From: Nymphaea colorata
Lineage: Eukaryota; Streptophyta; Magnoliopsida; Nymphaeales; Nymphaeaceae
NCBI RefSeq assembly: GCF_008831285.2
Contig: NC_045140.1
Location: forward strand, 8,428,505-8,492,504
Direction of reading: 5' to 3'
DNA length: 64,000 nt
Every line of letters begins with the position of its first letter. Position 1 is the stretch's first letter. This document shows, piece by piece, positions 33,789-47,159 of this stretch. The position numbers were made by a program, and so were the translations under genes. Below the pieces are notes generated by a model. That model was given only the letters and a program-made list of their open reading frames with translations, was not told the DNA's origin and ran no database searches.

Positions 33789-36700
33789 CTAGACGAACTG
33801 TTTTAGAAACTCTGTTGCTACAAGCCGCCCTCTGGTGTTCACAGAGAGTTTTAGTTCACTTATTTCTTTGTCGATGTCCTGCACACAAAGGAGAGGTAAA
33901 CAAGGAAAAATGTGAGAGGTTGTCGTCGGTGGTAAAGGATTATCGGAAAGACCACATGTACACAGCTTGGAGAGAGCTACCATCTACCCCTTCTTGTTCA
34001 TGAAGGCAGGTCTAAGAGCCAAGCACAAACGTCAAGTACAAACGGGAAAGTAAAAATAGTAGTTCTTCCGTGAGGAACATGAAAAATCTTAAGCAGAAGA
34101 ACCAGGAAATAAGAACTAACTTCAACAAAAAAAAAATGGTGGATAAACTCTTAGCAGTGATTACAAGACTGACCCAAATTATTTATAATCAAATGCACGT
34201 GACAAAGTAGTGCAGCAGAATTAGAAGTTTTAGGAGATTATTATCATAAGAAGACATACCTCCATGAACTGAATGATAAAATCAATGAGCTTGTGCTTGT
34301 GCATTTCTTCACAGTGGAAGTTTGTGATGAGAAAGCTAATGTCATAACCCTGCCACATCACACCACAAGCCAAACCATGAGGAACCCCACATTTTCCAGT
34401 TCAGATTTGTTGTGAATTTTACGAGCAAACATTTGTTTTAGGAGATTTAGGCACACCATTGGATCATAAGTCTAAATGAAATAAATTAATCCATCAGATG
34501 GTAGAGTAAGAACATTCAAATAAAAACAAGTTGAGATACTTGTTTTAAGAGTAAGAACTTGTGGCTATTATAAACACATTGAGATACTTTAAAAAAGTTT
34601 TTTAATGACCAGAAAGTAAATTGAAATTCCAAAGAAAGACTGATGGAAAAGGAAGCCATTAATAATGGTCTAGGGTTAGCCACACACAACTAGACAAACA
34701 AAAGCTTCATCTCTTAATTTTGATATTAAAAAAAAATGTTTTGAAGCATGGCAGGATAAATTTTAATTTGAAAGCTTAAGCAATTAGGCTGATTGCACTC
34801 TGTAGACATAACACACAAAAAACAGGATATTGAGATCGTACAGTTGAGTTGATAACATTCAAAACAGAAGTACCAGGAGCAAAGCAAAGGACAACAATAA
34901 CATACTTGTACAGGCTTCCTCCTCAATATCTGGAATGCCTCTGCTCTCATGGACAAAAATCTAAGAAATTTTTTTGTTAGAATGTTTTCAAGCTCATCTG
35001 CCTGCTTTACCTGAAAAAGGAAAGCATGCATAAGTAGCAACATGATTGTCAAGGACACTGCATGATCAAAGCATCATGCCAAAGCATATACATGAATATA
35101 TGTATGTTCAACAACAGGTTAGTTTCTACAGTAGCGAAGACTTCAGTGGAGTATAAGTTTGGTTTTGCTGATTTAAATATCGTCATTTCATGATAAAAGC
35201 AAGCTTTCAGAATCGGGTCCTTCCATTTCCTTACAGATTTTTAGAAATGACTAGGCCAAATTTACTCAATGAACATAAGGTTTCATCAGGCTGCATTATA
35301 TGCATCCCTTTCCCCTTTCTTACGGACATAAATTTAAACTGTTATATATACTGAGGAGCAAAATCTCACAATTTCATTCCATGCGAACTTTCACACATTG
35401 GCTTGAATATTCCATCTTCACCTAACCAAATTCCCACCCGGAAGACAAATGGAGGTGATTTCAAGGAATCACAGCTGTACTCACTGAACATTCTACTAAC
35501 AAGGATATTAAGGGGAATGTGAAGAAGGCCACAAGCTTTTGCTCTGGAATTGGTGAACTACCAAAAATAAATTGTGTGCTGGAATAGGCAAACAGCAGAA
35601 TGGGATAAGCAGATAGGATCAACATCAATGACTTCTTGTCAACATATATGATCCTATTTAGTAGGTCATGTTGACCTTGGCCGAGCAACTAATGGTGAAA
35701 ATGTGAAAGTGCTGCTTCCTACTTCATTTCAGTGGCCTAGTGGGAACAAGTCAGCCTCTTCTGCCAAGTGCACACCAGCTGGCTCATCGGCCAACCTTGC
35801 AATACTGTGTTAAAAACAATGGCATGACATAATAGAAGAAAGAAGAGATTACCTTAATGCTTATGCGGAGGGAATTAATGGATGTCTCGATGAAGCATTT
35901 CTCTGCTTCATTTCGACATATCAAAACCTACAAGAAAGCAAAAATGTTAATTATCTCAAGCAATGACTGAAACAACTCACTAAATGTAGCTCTGAAGTCC
36001 AAAGGTACAAGAGCAAGAGACAAACAACTAGATCCAGTAACTTTAGCTTATTTCCAAAGCTAAAGCTAAGCAATATCAAGCATTCAAACACAATCAACAA
36101 CTACCAATCCATCAAGACAAATGAAAGAAATGGAACCATAGAGACTTGCATTTTTCTTTCTACATAATTTAAATAACGCATAAATTTCCAACAAAATACT
36201 GGCATCATTAAATAAAGTTCAAAAGATAGACAACTGATTTCTAATCCTCCATGTGTGTGGCGTTTCTGTACCCTTTCGCTACCCACAAGGTACCGAGCTG
36301 CTTTGGCTTATGCAAAGGATGGATACCATGGGGTCCAAATGTCAAACCTTTGACCACTCACTTAGCAGTGGTGGCCTGGTCTGCTAATCTGCCAGAAGCC
36401 TAGATCACATCCCCTCTGGGAACCAATGGGGCATTACCTGGAACCAAAGCTTTCAGTGCACAGGATGATGTTGGCCTATGGCACTGCTGGGCATGGTAGT
36501 AATAAAGAGACCAGGAAAACTCGGTGCATAACATGTGCAGTTTTAGTATCAACACCCCCCCCCCCTCTTTTTTTTTCTCTCTTTTTATTGAGTGAATGGC
36601 TGCAATCATGCTTGAATTCTGAGGCTCCAATAACAACAAAACATTTCATGTCCAGTTTTGTTATCACAATACCTTTTTCACTTTCTTACCACAAAAATGA

Positions 36701-39700
36701 TGAGCAATTGCCTGAATGCACTCAATACTGTGATACCTAATTAGCTAGCATCCCAGATTATGGACTCATAAGTAGCATATGTTAATGGAGAATATTAAAC
36801 TGCAAGCAACTACAATAGAAGACCAACTTTTCAATTCTTGGTCATGGCATCTTCAAACATAATAAAGCTTGATTTATAGAAGAGTGACTTGTGGAATATA
36901 GCAGCTTAAAAAGATAAATGACAAAGATTAACCAAGTTCTAAACATTTTACAGAGATACATGACACATGCCTCCACAAGGAGAACGAAGCTAGAAGTGGT
37001 AATGAGATAACCATGACATTCAATGATCAATGAAGCAGAACCATACAGGATTCAGCAGAAGCTCTGGACTCGTCCTGCATACACAGATTAATGTCAAATA
37101 TCCATCCATAGTAAAGGAGATGAATATCTAAAAAGAGAAAAAAACAATAAGAATAACCATCAGCAAAAACTCTTTTAAGATGCCTGATCACTACATGAAG
37201 AAAATAAGCCAGTATACTTCCATCATATACTTGACCTTTATGTGGTCTTCTCCAATTTTCACAAAATGTCAGATGAGGAGACATCTGCAGTGATATACTC
37301 ATCTATTTCCTCCAAAGAAACATGCAAAGGAAACTAGGAAAGAGCTAAGTTTAGATTGTAGTTTATTACTTTTGATCCTGTATTTGTTGGGCTTAGGTGA
37401 ATATAATCCAGCAGGTTTAGCAAACTTTCTCTACCATTGGTAGCGTTCATTAAATTTGGAACCTATACCATCTATGATAGTCTGTGCACACCTGATCTCA
37501 TCCTATCATAGCACTGCAATTCAATGCCACTAGACAAAGAAAATACATGCCATACATCTATGGCATGCCATAGATGCAATTGTTCAGCAGTTCCCATTAC
37601 AAGGTACATCACATGACTTCTGGCATTGGCCACAAATAGTTTTTTTGAAAAAGAAAAGGTACCATATTAACGTCAAAAGAAGAGAAAAAAAAGACCATGA
37701 CTTTTTGAAAAGAACATGAAAATATATTTTAACGAATTTCACTATTTTTCCTTTTTCTAATGAAGAATGACTTGATTTGTATTGACAAATCCATGAGGGC
37801 TACAAACTGTTGTTAGTTGTGCATTTGCCAGTTTCCATTTTCTAATTTCATTTCTGACTTCACTATTTTACTAAGTCAGATATCCTAGATGATATTATGG
37901 TTGTTAAATGTCAGTTCTAGTTGTCATTGTTTAAACTTGAATTAACTATATTATCGGTATTTTTATCACCACTAAACATCACTTTATATAGTTATTTTTA
38001 TGTCTTCTTATTAGTTTCTCATTTATTTTATTTTTACCTAATTTTGAGATTTTTCCATTTTTTCAAAAAAGTGCCAAGCTTTTTCCAAGAAAAACAACTT
38101 TGCTGAAAAATATCTGAGAAAAATTTAGTCATTAAAAACCTGAGAATGATATTTGTGGGTACGGTTACAAATGTAATTCCCAAAGACTTTTTCTTGTTAA
38201 TTGACAATGACTAATTTCAGCTGCACATTTTAGGTAAAATAGCATTTTTTGAATTACATTGGCCAGGTGATTTCATCATTGCTGAATATCCATGCTGTTA
38301 TGGTTGCTTTAAATTTGGCTTCCCAATCCTTTGAACCACTTCCACCTTATCTACTCTAGATCATTAATCAATGTTGAACTGGGGCTTGGTGGTACTTTGC
38401 ATGCTCTTTTATTGATTAGCACTCTCTTTTTACTTTCTTTCTTTTTTTCTTTTCTTTTTTTTTTTCTTTTTTTTTTTAATGAAAGAACCTTGTGGACCTG
38501 AGATCAAACCAAAGCATCAGAGCTCAGAAGCAAGATTCAGAAATGGCCTGGAATTGTGATAGAGAACTATATGGGAAGGATCAATAAGATGTTTTACAGT
38601 TTTAGTGACAAGGAAGAAGAGCTGTGTGATCTCTACGATGCCTTTCCTCTCTGTCCCCTAACTCCCCCAAAATAGAATTAAAAGGACAATTGGCAAGTTC
38701 AGTAGCAAATAAAGGAGACCGAACATGCAAGCCGTTGGATGGCCTCACGAAGGATTGATCCTTGATGAGACAGAGCTCCGCCATTACAAGCACTTGGATA
38801 GTGAAGGTGCAAAACAATAGCAGAACACAAGAGATATGGGCAAAAGAAGTAACAAAATTTGCAGACAACATATTGTGCACCAAATTTTGAACTCAGAACT
38901 TCATTTTAAAAGAAATTTTCAGGAGTAACTGCTTTCTCAAGTGCTCTTAGCAAGATAACTTACTTCAATTCAACCTCTGGCTTGTTATGTCTTTCCACTT
39001 CTTGGCATGGGAAATTCTACAAGGAAAAGTACCATATGTGTTATGTACACCAAACGTACAGAACCTAAACCAAGATCTACTAATGCTAAAGAGCACTCAA
39101 AGAACTGTTAAAGTAAAATTTTCCTATTTGACGGCGATAGTCATGCATCCACTGAATAAATATTTGACCCTTCAGAAGGATTTTTTTTTTTCCAAGCTAA
39201 TAAAGACTTGTAGCAGATCATAAAGGTTTAGGAACTGCTGAAGAAATGTTGTCACAAACCCGTAGTCATTATTTTTTTGTACTTTTCATGGACCACTAAA
39301 AGGATTTTAACACTTAGGGTTTAGGGTCTAAGGCAAGATCTATGAGTCAACCAACAAAATTAGTTCACTGATTGCATCAAAATCATTCTATAAGTAACAA
39401 ACGGAAGAATGTTTCGATCTTTCTGTAATTGCTTACCTTCTTTCTGTAATTGCTTACCTTGACGTAGAAACTAATGCAGTTGACAAATAGGCAAAACATT
39501 TACCCTTCGTTTTTTTTTCCTTATTTGTCTTTAGCATTCTTTCTATCTCCTACATGGTTCTATTCTCTTAGGTGGTTTTGTTTTCTTAGGTGGTTTTTAT
39601 TGAACATCAGTAAGCCGTGAAAAAGGGGGGTGGAAGAAAAGCTATTTGGACATTTGAAAATTGATGATTTCCACTTGGTTATTAACTTGTTCCTTATGCA

Positions 39701-40811
39701 CACGAAAAACAGTATTTGGTAGTATAGCAATAAGCATTTTCCCTAGAATATGTTCCAACTACCAAGGTTCAACAGGACTATCATAGCGTATACATAGCAT
39801 TTCCAAGTAACATATGCAGCAACTTACTTCAAGAAGCATACGTGATTCAGGACTTATTAGAAAAAGCAGCAAAACGGTCAGGCTCAAAACGTCAATGCTG
39901 TTTCAAAAAATTAAAAGCTACATCAATTTCAATAAGATGGTAAACTGCCTGTTAAGCTACCTGCAGGCACATCGCAGCTTCCAGAGTGTTCCTTATGCAT
40001 GTCAGGTACAACCGCTGAGTGTTCGCCTGAACAATCAAGTGACAGAATTACAAAGAAGAAAGAAATTCGCATTCCTCATACCAATTTAAGACAGAAAAAG
40101 CCAACGTTTGCTCTTATACAGAGAGAAAAAAGGAAAAGAGGAACATCCACAAATGGCGGCATTCCTGCAATGCCCAGAAATACCTAATGCAACCCTAATG
40201 GCTCGAGAACCCCATTTCGCCCGCAAACAGGCACATCAATGGCTCCCACGAAATAAGCACGCGCCAAATTGCATAATCATGGATGAGAAGTTGGAGGCAT
40301 AAGAAAGTACAAAAATATTCCATTACCACAGGGCGTTTCGCGCCAGAATTAATCAGAAACATGACTGCCCGCAAGAGAAATACCACTCCAACTTATCAGA
40401 AAATGAGAAAACCAGCAAAGAAATGAAAATAAGCATGCATCCCGGAGAAATATCCAAGACAAATAGAACTATTCAAGCAGTTAAAGCGACGACCAATTCC
40501 AAAGCGTTAGAACTACACCCACTGATCTCCGGGTCCAGCGAACAAATCGCATAAAGTGATGCCTAGTGATCAGAGGCAACCAACCAAACTGAAACGACGC
40601 AGTCGGAGTCAATTTCGGATCTACTGCTGCAGTAGCCCTCTGAATCAAGACGGAAGTGAGGGATATAACAGCGAATATTAATAGTTCAGATACAGATCGG
40701 ATGAGTAAGAGCAATCTCCAAAACATACTCAAGACCATCAAATTCTTAGACAGAACAACATTGAAGGAAATGGGGGGGGGGGGGAAGGAACCCGAGGAGA
40801 GAGTGTACCAT
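33789..40811 (-). CDS. ARPC4: actin-related protein 2/3 complex subunit 4
   Basis: Reading the minus strand, exons 40811-40809, 40026-39961, 39016-38964, 37074-37047, 35927-35853, 35010-34906, 34349-34260 and 33878-33789 join in frame to 169 residues, the standard length of ARPC4. This subunit forms the core dimer with ARPC2 in the Arp2/3 complex, which nucleates branched actin and in plants shapes trichomes and pavement cells. Landmarks are [18 protein letters not shown] at the N-terminus, [63 protein letters not shown] and [18 protein letters not shown], ending FLKQFV. These match the family almost residue for residue. Two oddities: the first coding exon is the ATG alone, and one exon is only 28 nt. 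The gene covers 7 kb for a 0.5-kb message. All junctions are GT-AG and nothing is broken. Confidence 0.97.
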
Positions 40812-41454
40812 CTTCGGGCGACGAAAATTCCGCTGCCGAGGAAAAACCCGTTGCCGGAAGGCTGACGCCGGTTTTATTTCACCTCGATTCGCAAATAAAG
40901 AAAAGCAGGGCGGTTTTTTGAATACTTTGTGTGAAAATTTCCAGTGAAACGGTACCATTATTGGGAGGACTTGCATCGTCTCGTTGGTACACGAGTCGAG
41001 TCGTTACTATGTTTTATCTCTTTCTATTTGAATGGATGACCAACTTAAAGTAACAAAAAAGTTCAAGACTCTGAATTTTTAAGATTCTGTATCGTTTTGG
41101 TGGTAGGCGTATCGTTCAGCGTAACATTATAGACATTACTCAAGTCTTCTGCCATTCATTCGTGTCAGGTTATGAATCTGAGGGCTGTTTGGCCAGATCA
41201 ACATATGAGGTAGATTTACCCTATGTTTATGTTTGAATGGAGGAAAAGTACGGGAAATGAATCGATGGAAAAGAAATGGAAGAAAAAAGAATGAGGAAAG
41301 AAAGGAAAGAAAAATAAAGAAAATGAAAGGATGTCACACATTTATTTTCTATATCAATCTCACCAATTTGGATGGATTGGGTTTACATTGACTTTTTCTT
41401 TTCATTTCATCCATCTTTCAAAGCATTTGTAAAATACTAGTTCGGACATTGTAT
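40812..41454. other. 5' flank of ARPC4
   Basis: This should hold the ARPC4 5' UTR and promoter (minus strand). No other coding sequence. A purine-rich block (GAAAGGAAAGAAAAATAAAG) lies near 41295. Confidence 0.45.
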
Positions 41455-41564
41455 CATTGAGTCGAGCTCGAGCTTGTTCTATTGAGCTCGAGTGTTCTAA
41501 GTCAAGTTGAGTTCAAACTGGCCCAAGTTGAACTCGATTTGACTCATGTGCAGCTCTATCCTGG
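41455..41564 (+). mobile_element. solo end of the GAGTCGAGCC hAT family
   Basis: GAGTCGAGCTCGAG words followed by CGATTTGACTCATGTGCAGC and CTCTA mirror the right end of the element at 48853-51419 (ending CTCATGTGTAGCCCTA). No matching left terminus is close by, so this is a fragment. Confidence 0.45.
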
Positions 41565-41845
41565 GTTGAAAGAGGTCAAGCTTCCAGGGGCATAGAACCC
41601 TAATGCCACCTTGACCCTTTGGTCTCACCAACCAGCGGTCAGCCTATCAGCACAACCAGGTATGCCATGCATTTCTAATAAAAGATTGTGGGGAACAGTC
41701 ATTTTTCTTTTATTCAAAATTAATATATGTATACGGAGAATAAGGAGGAAGGCTAAGCATCAGATATTAACAGAAATATTCAGAAAACTCAACCAAAAAA
41801 GATATGAACAGAACAAGAGAATCAACGCTCCTAATATCTAATACC

Positions 41846-41990
41846 AAGGGGTTGGTGCAATAGTCTCGACAGAGGTTTGGAAGGCGGCCAATCTTTGTTT
41901 TGAACTTTCATGATGTCAACCTTCTGTACTGCAAATAGGGAGACAATGATATGCAAGTTGAAGCATAGTGGAGGTGGTGCTTTGAAACAC
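41846..41990 (+). repeat. tRNA-derived SINE-like copy
   Basis: CCAAGGGGTTGGTGCAATAG resembles a SINE head with an A box. TTGTTTTGAACTTTC about 50 bp on stands at the B-box position, followed by CATGATGTCAACC. It resembles the minus-strand pair at 43555-43745. Degenerate. Confidence 0.45.
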
Positions 41991-42238
41991 CACATAGCAG
42001 CCCTATACCTTACAGGTTGAGGGGAAGGGAGAAGACTTCAACCTTCACTGGGGCAGTAGGAATAGCCTCCCGCTCACTCAAAACCCTCTTAATATCTACA
42101 TTCCATATGTCTGTGATGTAAAATTCTGCTCCCAGATGAAAGAGGCACTGAATCATTTGAAATACTCATCCCTTCTGTCGTTGTCTCTTTTGGAAGTCTC
42201 CTCTCCTGCAGCATTGCTCTGAGGCTCCGTTTCCATGG

Positions 42239-42970
42239 ATGCAGTGTTTGGAAACATACATAATGATGACATTAGTAACAGCTGCTTCCACCCACCACTT
42301 GAAGATGCTAAACTCTGCTGCACCATTATTATCCATGAAGAATAGCCACACCCTTAGAATCTTTAAAAGCAAACTTAAGATTGTGATTATAACTGCAGAA
42401 ATCTTATGGAGCAACCAGTTTAAGCATAGAGGAGATATTCATATAGGCAATGTGGCCAAAATTTTATGGTCACACTGCTGCGATCATTGGTGGACGTATC
42501 AGTGGACTATATCGCAACGAATTAAAACTCAAAACTGGTTATGCACAGGGATCTTATGGAGCAATGGAGCAAACCGAGTAGATACATGGGTGGAAATCAG
42601 CATTACCTCCCTGTTTATGGCTGGTAGAAAAAGGGTCGCAGGCCTCATTAGAGACACAGCAGGTCGGTTTCGCCGCGGTTTAGCTTGCTGGTTTGGCAAC
42701 ATGTCTGAATGGTGGGAGACCGAGATACTTATGGAATGCATCGGGTACCTGGTTAACTTAGAAGATAATCAAGGGCGTATCTATATTCTGGCCAATAGTG
42801 GCGACTGGAAGCAGCAATTCTGTAGTACCCTAACAGGCAGGCGCCACAATGACACTAACTCTATGTTCAGCAGTCTTCTTAATAGGATTGTTTTTTGCAG
42901 GAGATGGCCTCTCGCTGAAGCCACCAACCTTTTGATGTCCATTCCCGACAATGGCATGTTTACCAGATAG
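42239..42970 (+). CDS. unrecognised 243-codon open frame (doubtful gene)
   Basis: An uninterrupted 243-codon frame, the longest in this stretch apart from low-complexity ones. It has an unusual composition with many Trp residues and repeats of an ILWSN motif (three variants), arising from the recurring DNA word ATCTTATGGAGCAA. No known domain is apparent, and there is no promoter or splice context. Conserved repeat DNA read by chance is more likely than a gene. Confidence 0.15.
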   Translation: MQCLETYIMMTLVTAASTHHLKMLNSAAPLLSMKNSHTLRIFKSKLKIVIITAEILWSNQFKHRGDIHIGNVAKILWSHCCDHWWTYQWTISQRIKTQNWLCTGILWSNGANRVDTWVEISITSLFMAGRKRVAGLIRDTAGRFRRGLACWFGNMSEWWETEILMECIGYLVNLEDNQGRIYILANSGDWKQQFCSTLTGRRHNDTNSMFSSLLNRIVFCRRWPLAEATNLLMSIPDNGMFTR

Positions 42971-43554
42971 AATCCCACAGATGACATGTGGGATCCACTT
43001 AAAGAAACCAATCATAGATGATGAGGTCCTTCTGAACCAATTTTTGTTGTATATACCATCTTATTTTGTTGAAATAAAAGGATGGGGGCCTAACCCCCAA
43101 GCAGCCGTTGTCCGGAACTGCAGAAATCTTGAGCAACTGAGATGCTGAAAATATATTCTGGGCTCTCAGTATGACCACATATTTTTCCGGTTTATGGCTC
43201 ACAATATATAATGGCTTATGGCTCCCAACATATAATGGAACTCAAAACGAATGGTTATAATGACTGCGTCAGACTTCAGGTACGAATGACAGGCGACCAA
43301 ATTTTCTGCCATTTCAAAGAACATTACGCTCAACGGAGCAACTACCCAATTTCATTAGTTGGAGAGATTGGGAGCGTTTTATGAGTGTTTCGATACGGTT
43401 AAAACTGGATTTGTTAACCTAGTTTTGCTAAAATAATATTTTTTGAGTGAATAATCTGAAATACCTCAAGTTTTTTAAACAAAAACCTTTTTTAAAAGTG
43501 CCAGAAAAAACAAATTTCAATGATTGATTTCAGGTGAGCAGGAGGCTATTCTCA

Positions 43555-43745
43555 TGTTCCAGCTTGCATGCCGGTAACCCTTCTTTTGTAGCATAAAAGG
43601 TTGATGCCATGGAGACTCGCTACCAGCCCCCATCCTGACCGTTGCACCAACATTCTTTTGCAGCATAGTGAATTGATGTCACAGGGATTCGAAATGAGAA
43701 CCAGCTGCCTACTGGCCCTCTCCCTAACTGTAGCAACAACCCCCT
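43555..43745 (-). repeat. dimeric tRNA-derived SINE-like sequence
   Basis: On the minus strand two heads follow one another: ACAAGGGGGTTGTTGCTACA with a B-box-like TCATTTCGAATCCC, and TTGGTGCAACGGTCAGGATG with a degenerate B region. Each is followed by a GCATCAA or ACATCAA word and a TATGCTRCAAAAGAA word. This is the layout of a dimeric tRNA-derived SINE. No poly-A end was identified. Confidence 0.5.
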
Positions 43746-44167
43746 TGTGGTCAATGTCAAAAATTTCAATGTGATGAAGGTGGACCTTCATGCAACTACA
43801 TGTGGTGTTCATACCAAACCGGGCTTAGTGATTCAAGTGCCCTTGAGACAAAAAAAAAAAAAAAATCCAAGCTCAGCCAAGCTAATCATCCTATCCCAAA
43901 TTTTGAGATATCACCAACCATTTAAGAAGTAAGTATATGTTAAGTGAACATGGAGCCTAGACCAGCTGTATCTATCGTCCATCGGTGCTTGTATTATTTG
44001 ATGGCCTGAATAACTTTCAATATGGGACAACTTTTCCTGAGGATGTTTGATTTTTCCCTTTCTGATACGTCAAGAAAGACAACATTTTCCTGGCATGTTG
44101 ATGGGGAGGCGATGTTTGCATCAACATAGGAATGGAGATACTCCATCATCGGGTATCTGTTCTACAC

Positions 44168-44300
44168 ATCCAGTATTTATGTCATTTCACCACCATTTGT
44201 GGAGTACATGTATTTTGTTGACTATGAATCAAACATCCAGTATTTGTGCATTTTCACCATTTCCGGAGTACATGCATTTTGATGACTATGAATCAAACAT
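44168..44300. repeat. 67-bp tandem duplication
   Basis: Two copies start ATCCAGTATTT and end GACTATGAATCAAAC, period 67 bp, with several substitutions. Non-coding. Confidence 0.8.
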
Positions 44301-44977
44301 CATAAGGTAAGTTGTTCTTGAAGAATGTCACTCCTTCAATAGAAGTTCACCAATGCTCACGCATCTTGCACCATTTTAGCCTTAGAATGAAGAGAATGTG
44401 CACCTTGAATGGACCCACCACAGAGGGTATGCCTATGTTATAACCATCAAACACTTAACCCCTTGGTGGTGGCACGAATATTAGGGTTTCCTGTCATGGA
44501 AAAAAGGCATTCATAAAAAAAAAAGCAAGATTTATGGCACATTTTAGTTTTCACATTAACTTCACATGCAAATGATGGAACGATGTGTTTAGTAAATTAG
44601 TCAAATTCCTCAAACTAACTTTCTTGTCTCAAGTTTTAGCTTTCACAATATAAGCGGGTATATCTTTTCTGCAAATTTCACGTATGCTTCAAAATGCATG
44701 AGTGGGTGAAATTTAATATATGAAGACTATTTAGTATTTTAGATTTTAAATTCATAAATCTTGCACAACTTGTTAATATGACAAGATCCAATGTAAAATC
44801 TATGGTTCATCAAACTAAGGTTCTTAAGTTAGACCTACGATCTACATTCGTAATCATCTTACTCTTGAATTGCGAAATTATTTGACTCGAGATTTGAGAA
44901 GGTATCTATAAATCGCTTCTAAGGATCTTAGTTCTGAGCACATCGACAAAAATGACTTGCCCCCTAAAAGAATTGTT

Positions 44978-45480
44978 ATCACCCCAATTTTTTCAAAAGA
45001 TTATACTCTAGTTATTCAAATATGATTTCAGTAATTTCAATCATTTTTACAACAATGGAGATCTAATTTTAGACCCTATGCCCAAGTTCACCCCAAAACA
45101 TGCCTTTAGATCCATATCCAAGTCCAAATTCCAATTCTAGATCCAAAACAAGCCTTTAAATCTGTAACCAAGTCCAAATATTTGCCCTATATCCAAAACA
45201 AACCACTGAGACCCATATCTGAATCCAAGTGCATGGTATAAATCCAAAATCCAACATTAGATTCAGATTTAGATCCAAATCCAAATCCAAATCCAAATCT
45301 TAGATCAAAAATTCACTCCTCAACCTGAAGTACCAAGCCAAAGTCTGTAATCAAACCCAACGAATGAAATCAAATCCAAATTAGGAAAATATGGATTCAT
45401 AAAGCCATTCTTGGGTTCAACCTATATCCAAAACACAAGTTTGGATCCAAATAAAAAATTTTGACTCAAAATCCCATGTC
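44978..45480 (+). repeat. retroelement non-coding repeat with GGATCYAAAT-type satellite (left copy)
   Basis: A TATCACCCCAATTTTTTC block is followed by some 430 bp of irregular AATCCAAATCC and TAGATCCAAA words. The same two components in inverted orientation lie at 56880-57670. It probably belongs to the non-coding part of an LTR retroelement upstream of the gag-like frame at 45723. LTR limits could not be set. Confidence 0.5.
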
Positions 45481-45722
45481 GAGATCAAAATAACAAGTTC
45501 TGACACTATTTAGCGCCACACGTGCATGCACAAATCTCACCTTTGTTTTTGCCTCAATCTTGTGCCGAAAACTTTAAAAATATGTGTTAAACCCATAACA
45601 CTCATCTAACTCTTGATCCGAGCCTTAGGTGTCTATCGGAATACATTCGCGACCGAGCAAACCTAATCAGTCAATCTCATGAGAATATTCTAGAATATAT
45701 CTTTCCCCAAGGAACTGTCATC

Positions 45723-46055
45723 ATGCCGAAAGTTTCAAAACCTCTAAAAATGATAAGAAATGATACAAAAAAACTATGTAAGTTTCATTGTGCTCGTAGT
45801 CATGACACCGAGGATTGTATTGTCCTCAAGAATATCATCCAAGATTTCATCAACAAAGATCCCAAAGTTGATGATGATAGCATTCCTGAAGTATTGTGGA
45901 ATCCATTTCCTAATCATGGAAAGGCAGCAATTGCCACAATCGCAGCGGTCACTCCGCTCCCGTATCATCTACAAGACAGATCACATCAAATCATGGCAAC
46001 CAATCGAAGCAAGCAGCCTCTAGATTTCATCGGCATGATGAACAACAAGGCATGA
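45723..46055 (+). pseudogene. gag-region relic of Ty3/gypsy element
   Basis: A 110-codon frame contains KKLCKFHCARSHDTEDCIVL, which matches the C-x2-H, H-DTEDC region near the gag/protease junction of plant Ty3/gypsy polyproteins. The frame ends at a stop, and the next piece resumes in another frame. Confidence 0.75.
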
Positions 46056-46317
46056 AGTTCAACCAAAAAACTTGCCTGGATTCCCAAGAGTTTTTTTTGC
46101 AAGGCGATGATGAGTCATCAAATGACTCTTAAAATGAGCATCCATGTTATTATGTTATTTAGATGATGTCATCCTTTTGGAAGAATATCTTATTGAAGAA
46201 GATTGAATTCAGGCCTCCAAAGACTAGTCAATCACTTTTACAAAAAATGATCTTTCAAAGTGGAGATATTATCAAGAAGGTGCTCTCTATATCACCATTC
46301 AAGTTAATAAAATTACT

Positions 46318-46626
46318 ATGCCACATGTATTGATCGATGGAGGAAGTAGCTTAAATATTTGTCTTGATTTCACGGCCAAGGCTTTGGGCTTCTGTGAAGA
46401 CAAATATCACCCCGATCAAACCAAGATCTATGGATATGACAGTCGAAGCATAAATAGCAAAGGGTCCATCATCATGGATGTAATCATTGTACTAGTCACT
46501 GCATTTCATTTTATTTCATGTGGTAGATGTACCCTCAACATACAACTTGCTCCTAAGGTAGCCTTGGATCCACAAAGTATGAGGTATCCCATCAACTCTT
46601 CACCAATGCCTCAAATAGAATTTTGA
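46318..46626 (+). pseudogene. retroviral-type aspartic protease relic
   Basis: The frame starts MPHVLIDGGSSLNICL. DGGSS with following hydrophobics is the plant Ty3/gypsy form of the D-[TS]-G active-site loop. The remainder resembles the protease domain to about 46550. Truncated by a stop at 46624-46626. Confidence 0.75.
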
Positions 46627-47159
46627 TACATTCATCATCACCGTACGTGTAGAAGATCTGGTTGAAAGGTTAGTACAGCCAATGCTCTCTAGACCAATTA
46701 GATCGATGGACATACCCAACATAAGAACAACTAAAGAAGTGCCTTTGGAAGAATAGATGTAAAGCATGGAGATAGGTAAATCGTCCAGAATTGCCTATAC
46801 TATCTCAAGCAGCCATTTGAATTATCATGAACATCCCTTATATGCTCATTTCGTGAAAAACCTTAAGAGATTTCATTTGCTCTTGAAAGGTGGAAACACT
46901 TGAGTCAGAACTACTAGAATTTTCTTAAATTAAAAAACAAGAATATCAATCGTACTTGGTTAATGATCCAATTAAAAAAAATTAACATTGAAACCAATGA
47001 GAATCCTAAGATCCTTCAAATTCACACCAATTTGTCAATAGAAGAAAGAAAAATGCTGGTAGACTTATAAGTCACTAAGAAATTTTTACATGCTAGGCCT
47101 AGTCTCTAGGTTGGTTGAACATTGTTTGCCTGTAAGTCCCAATTGCAAGCCAATGAAAC

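Noticed and set aside
40765..40784. G tract and the C tracts near 36555 and 60578
   Set aside because: Simple homopolymers within introns or flanks; no ordered four-run G-quadruplex pattern was demonstrated.
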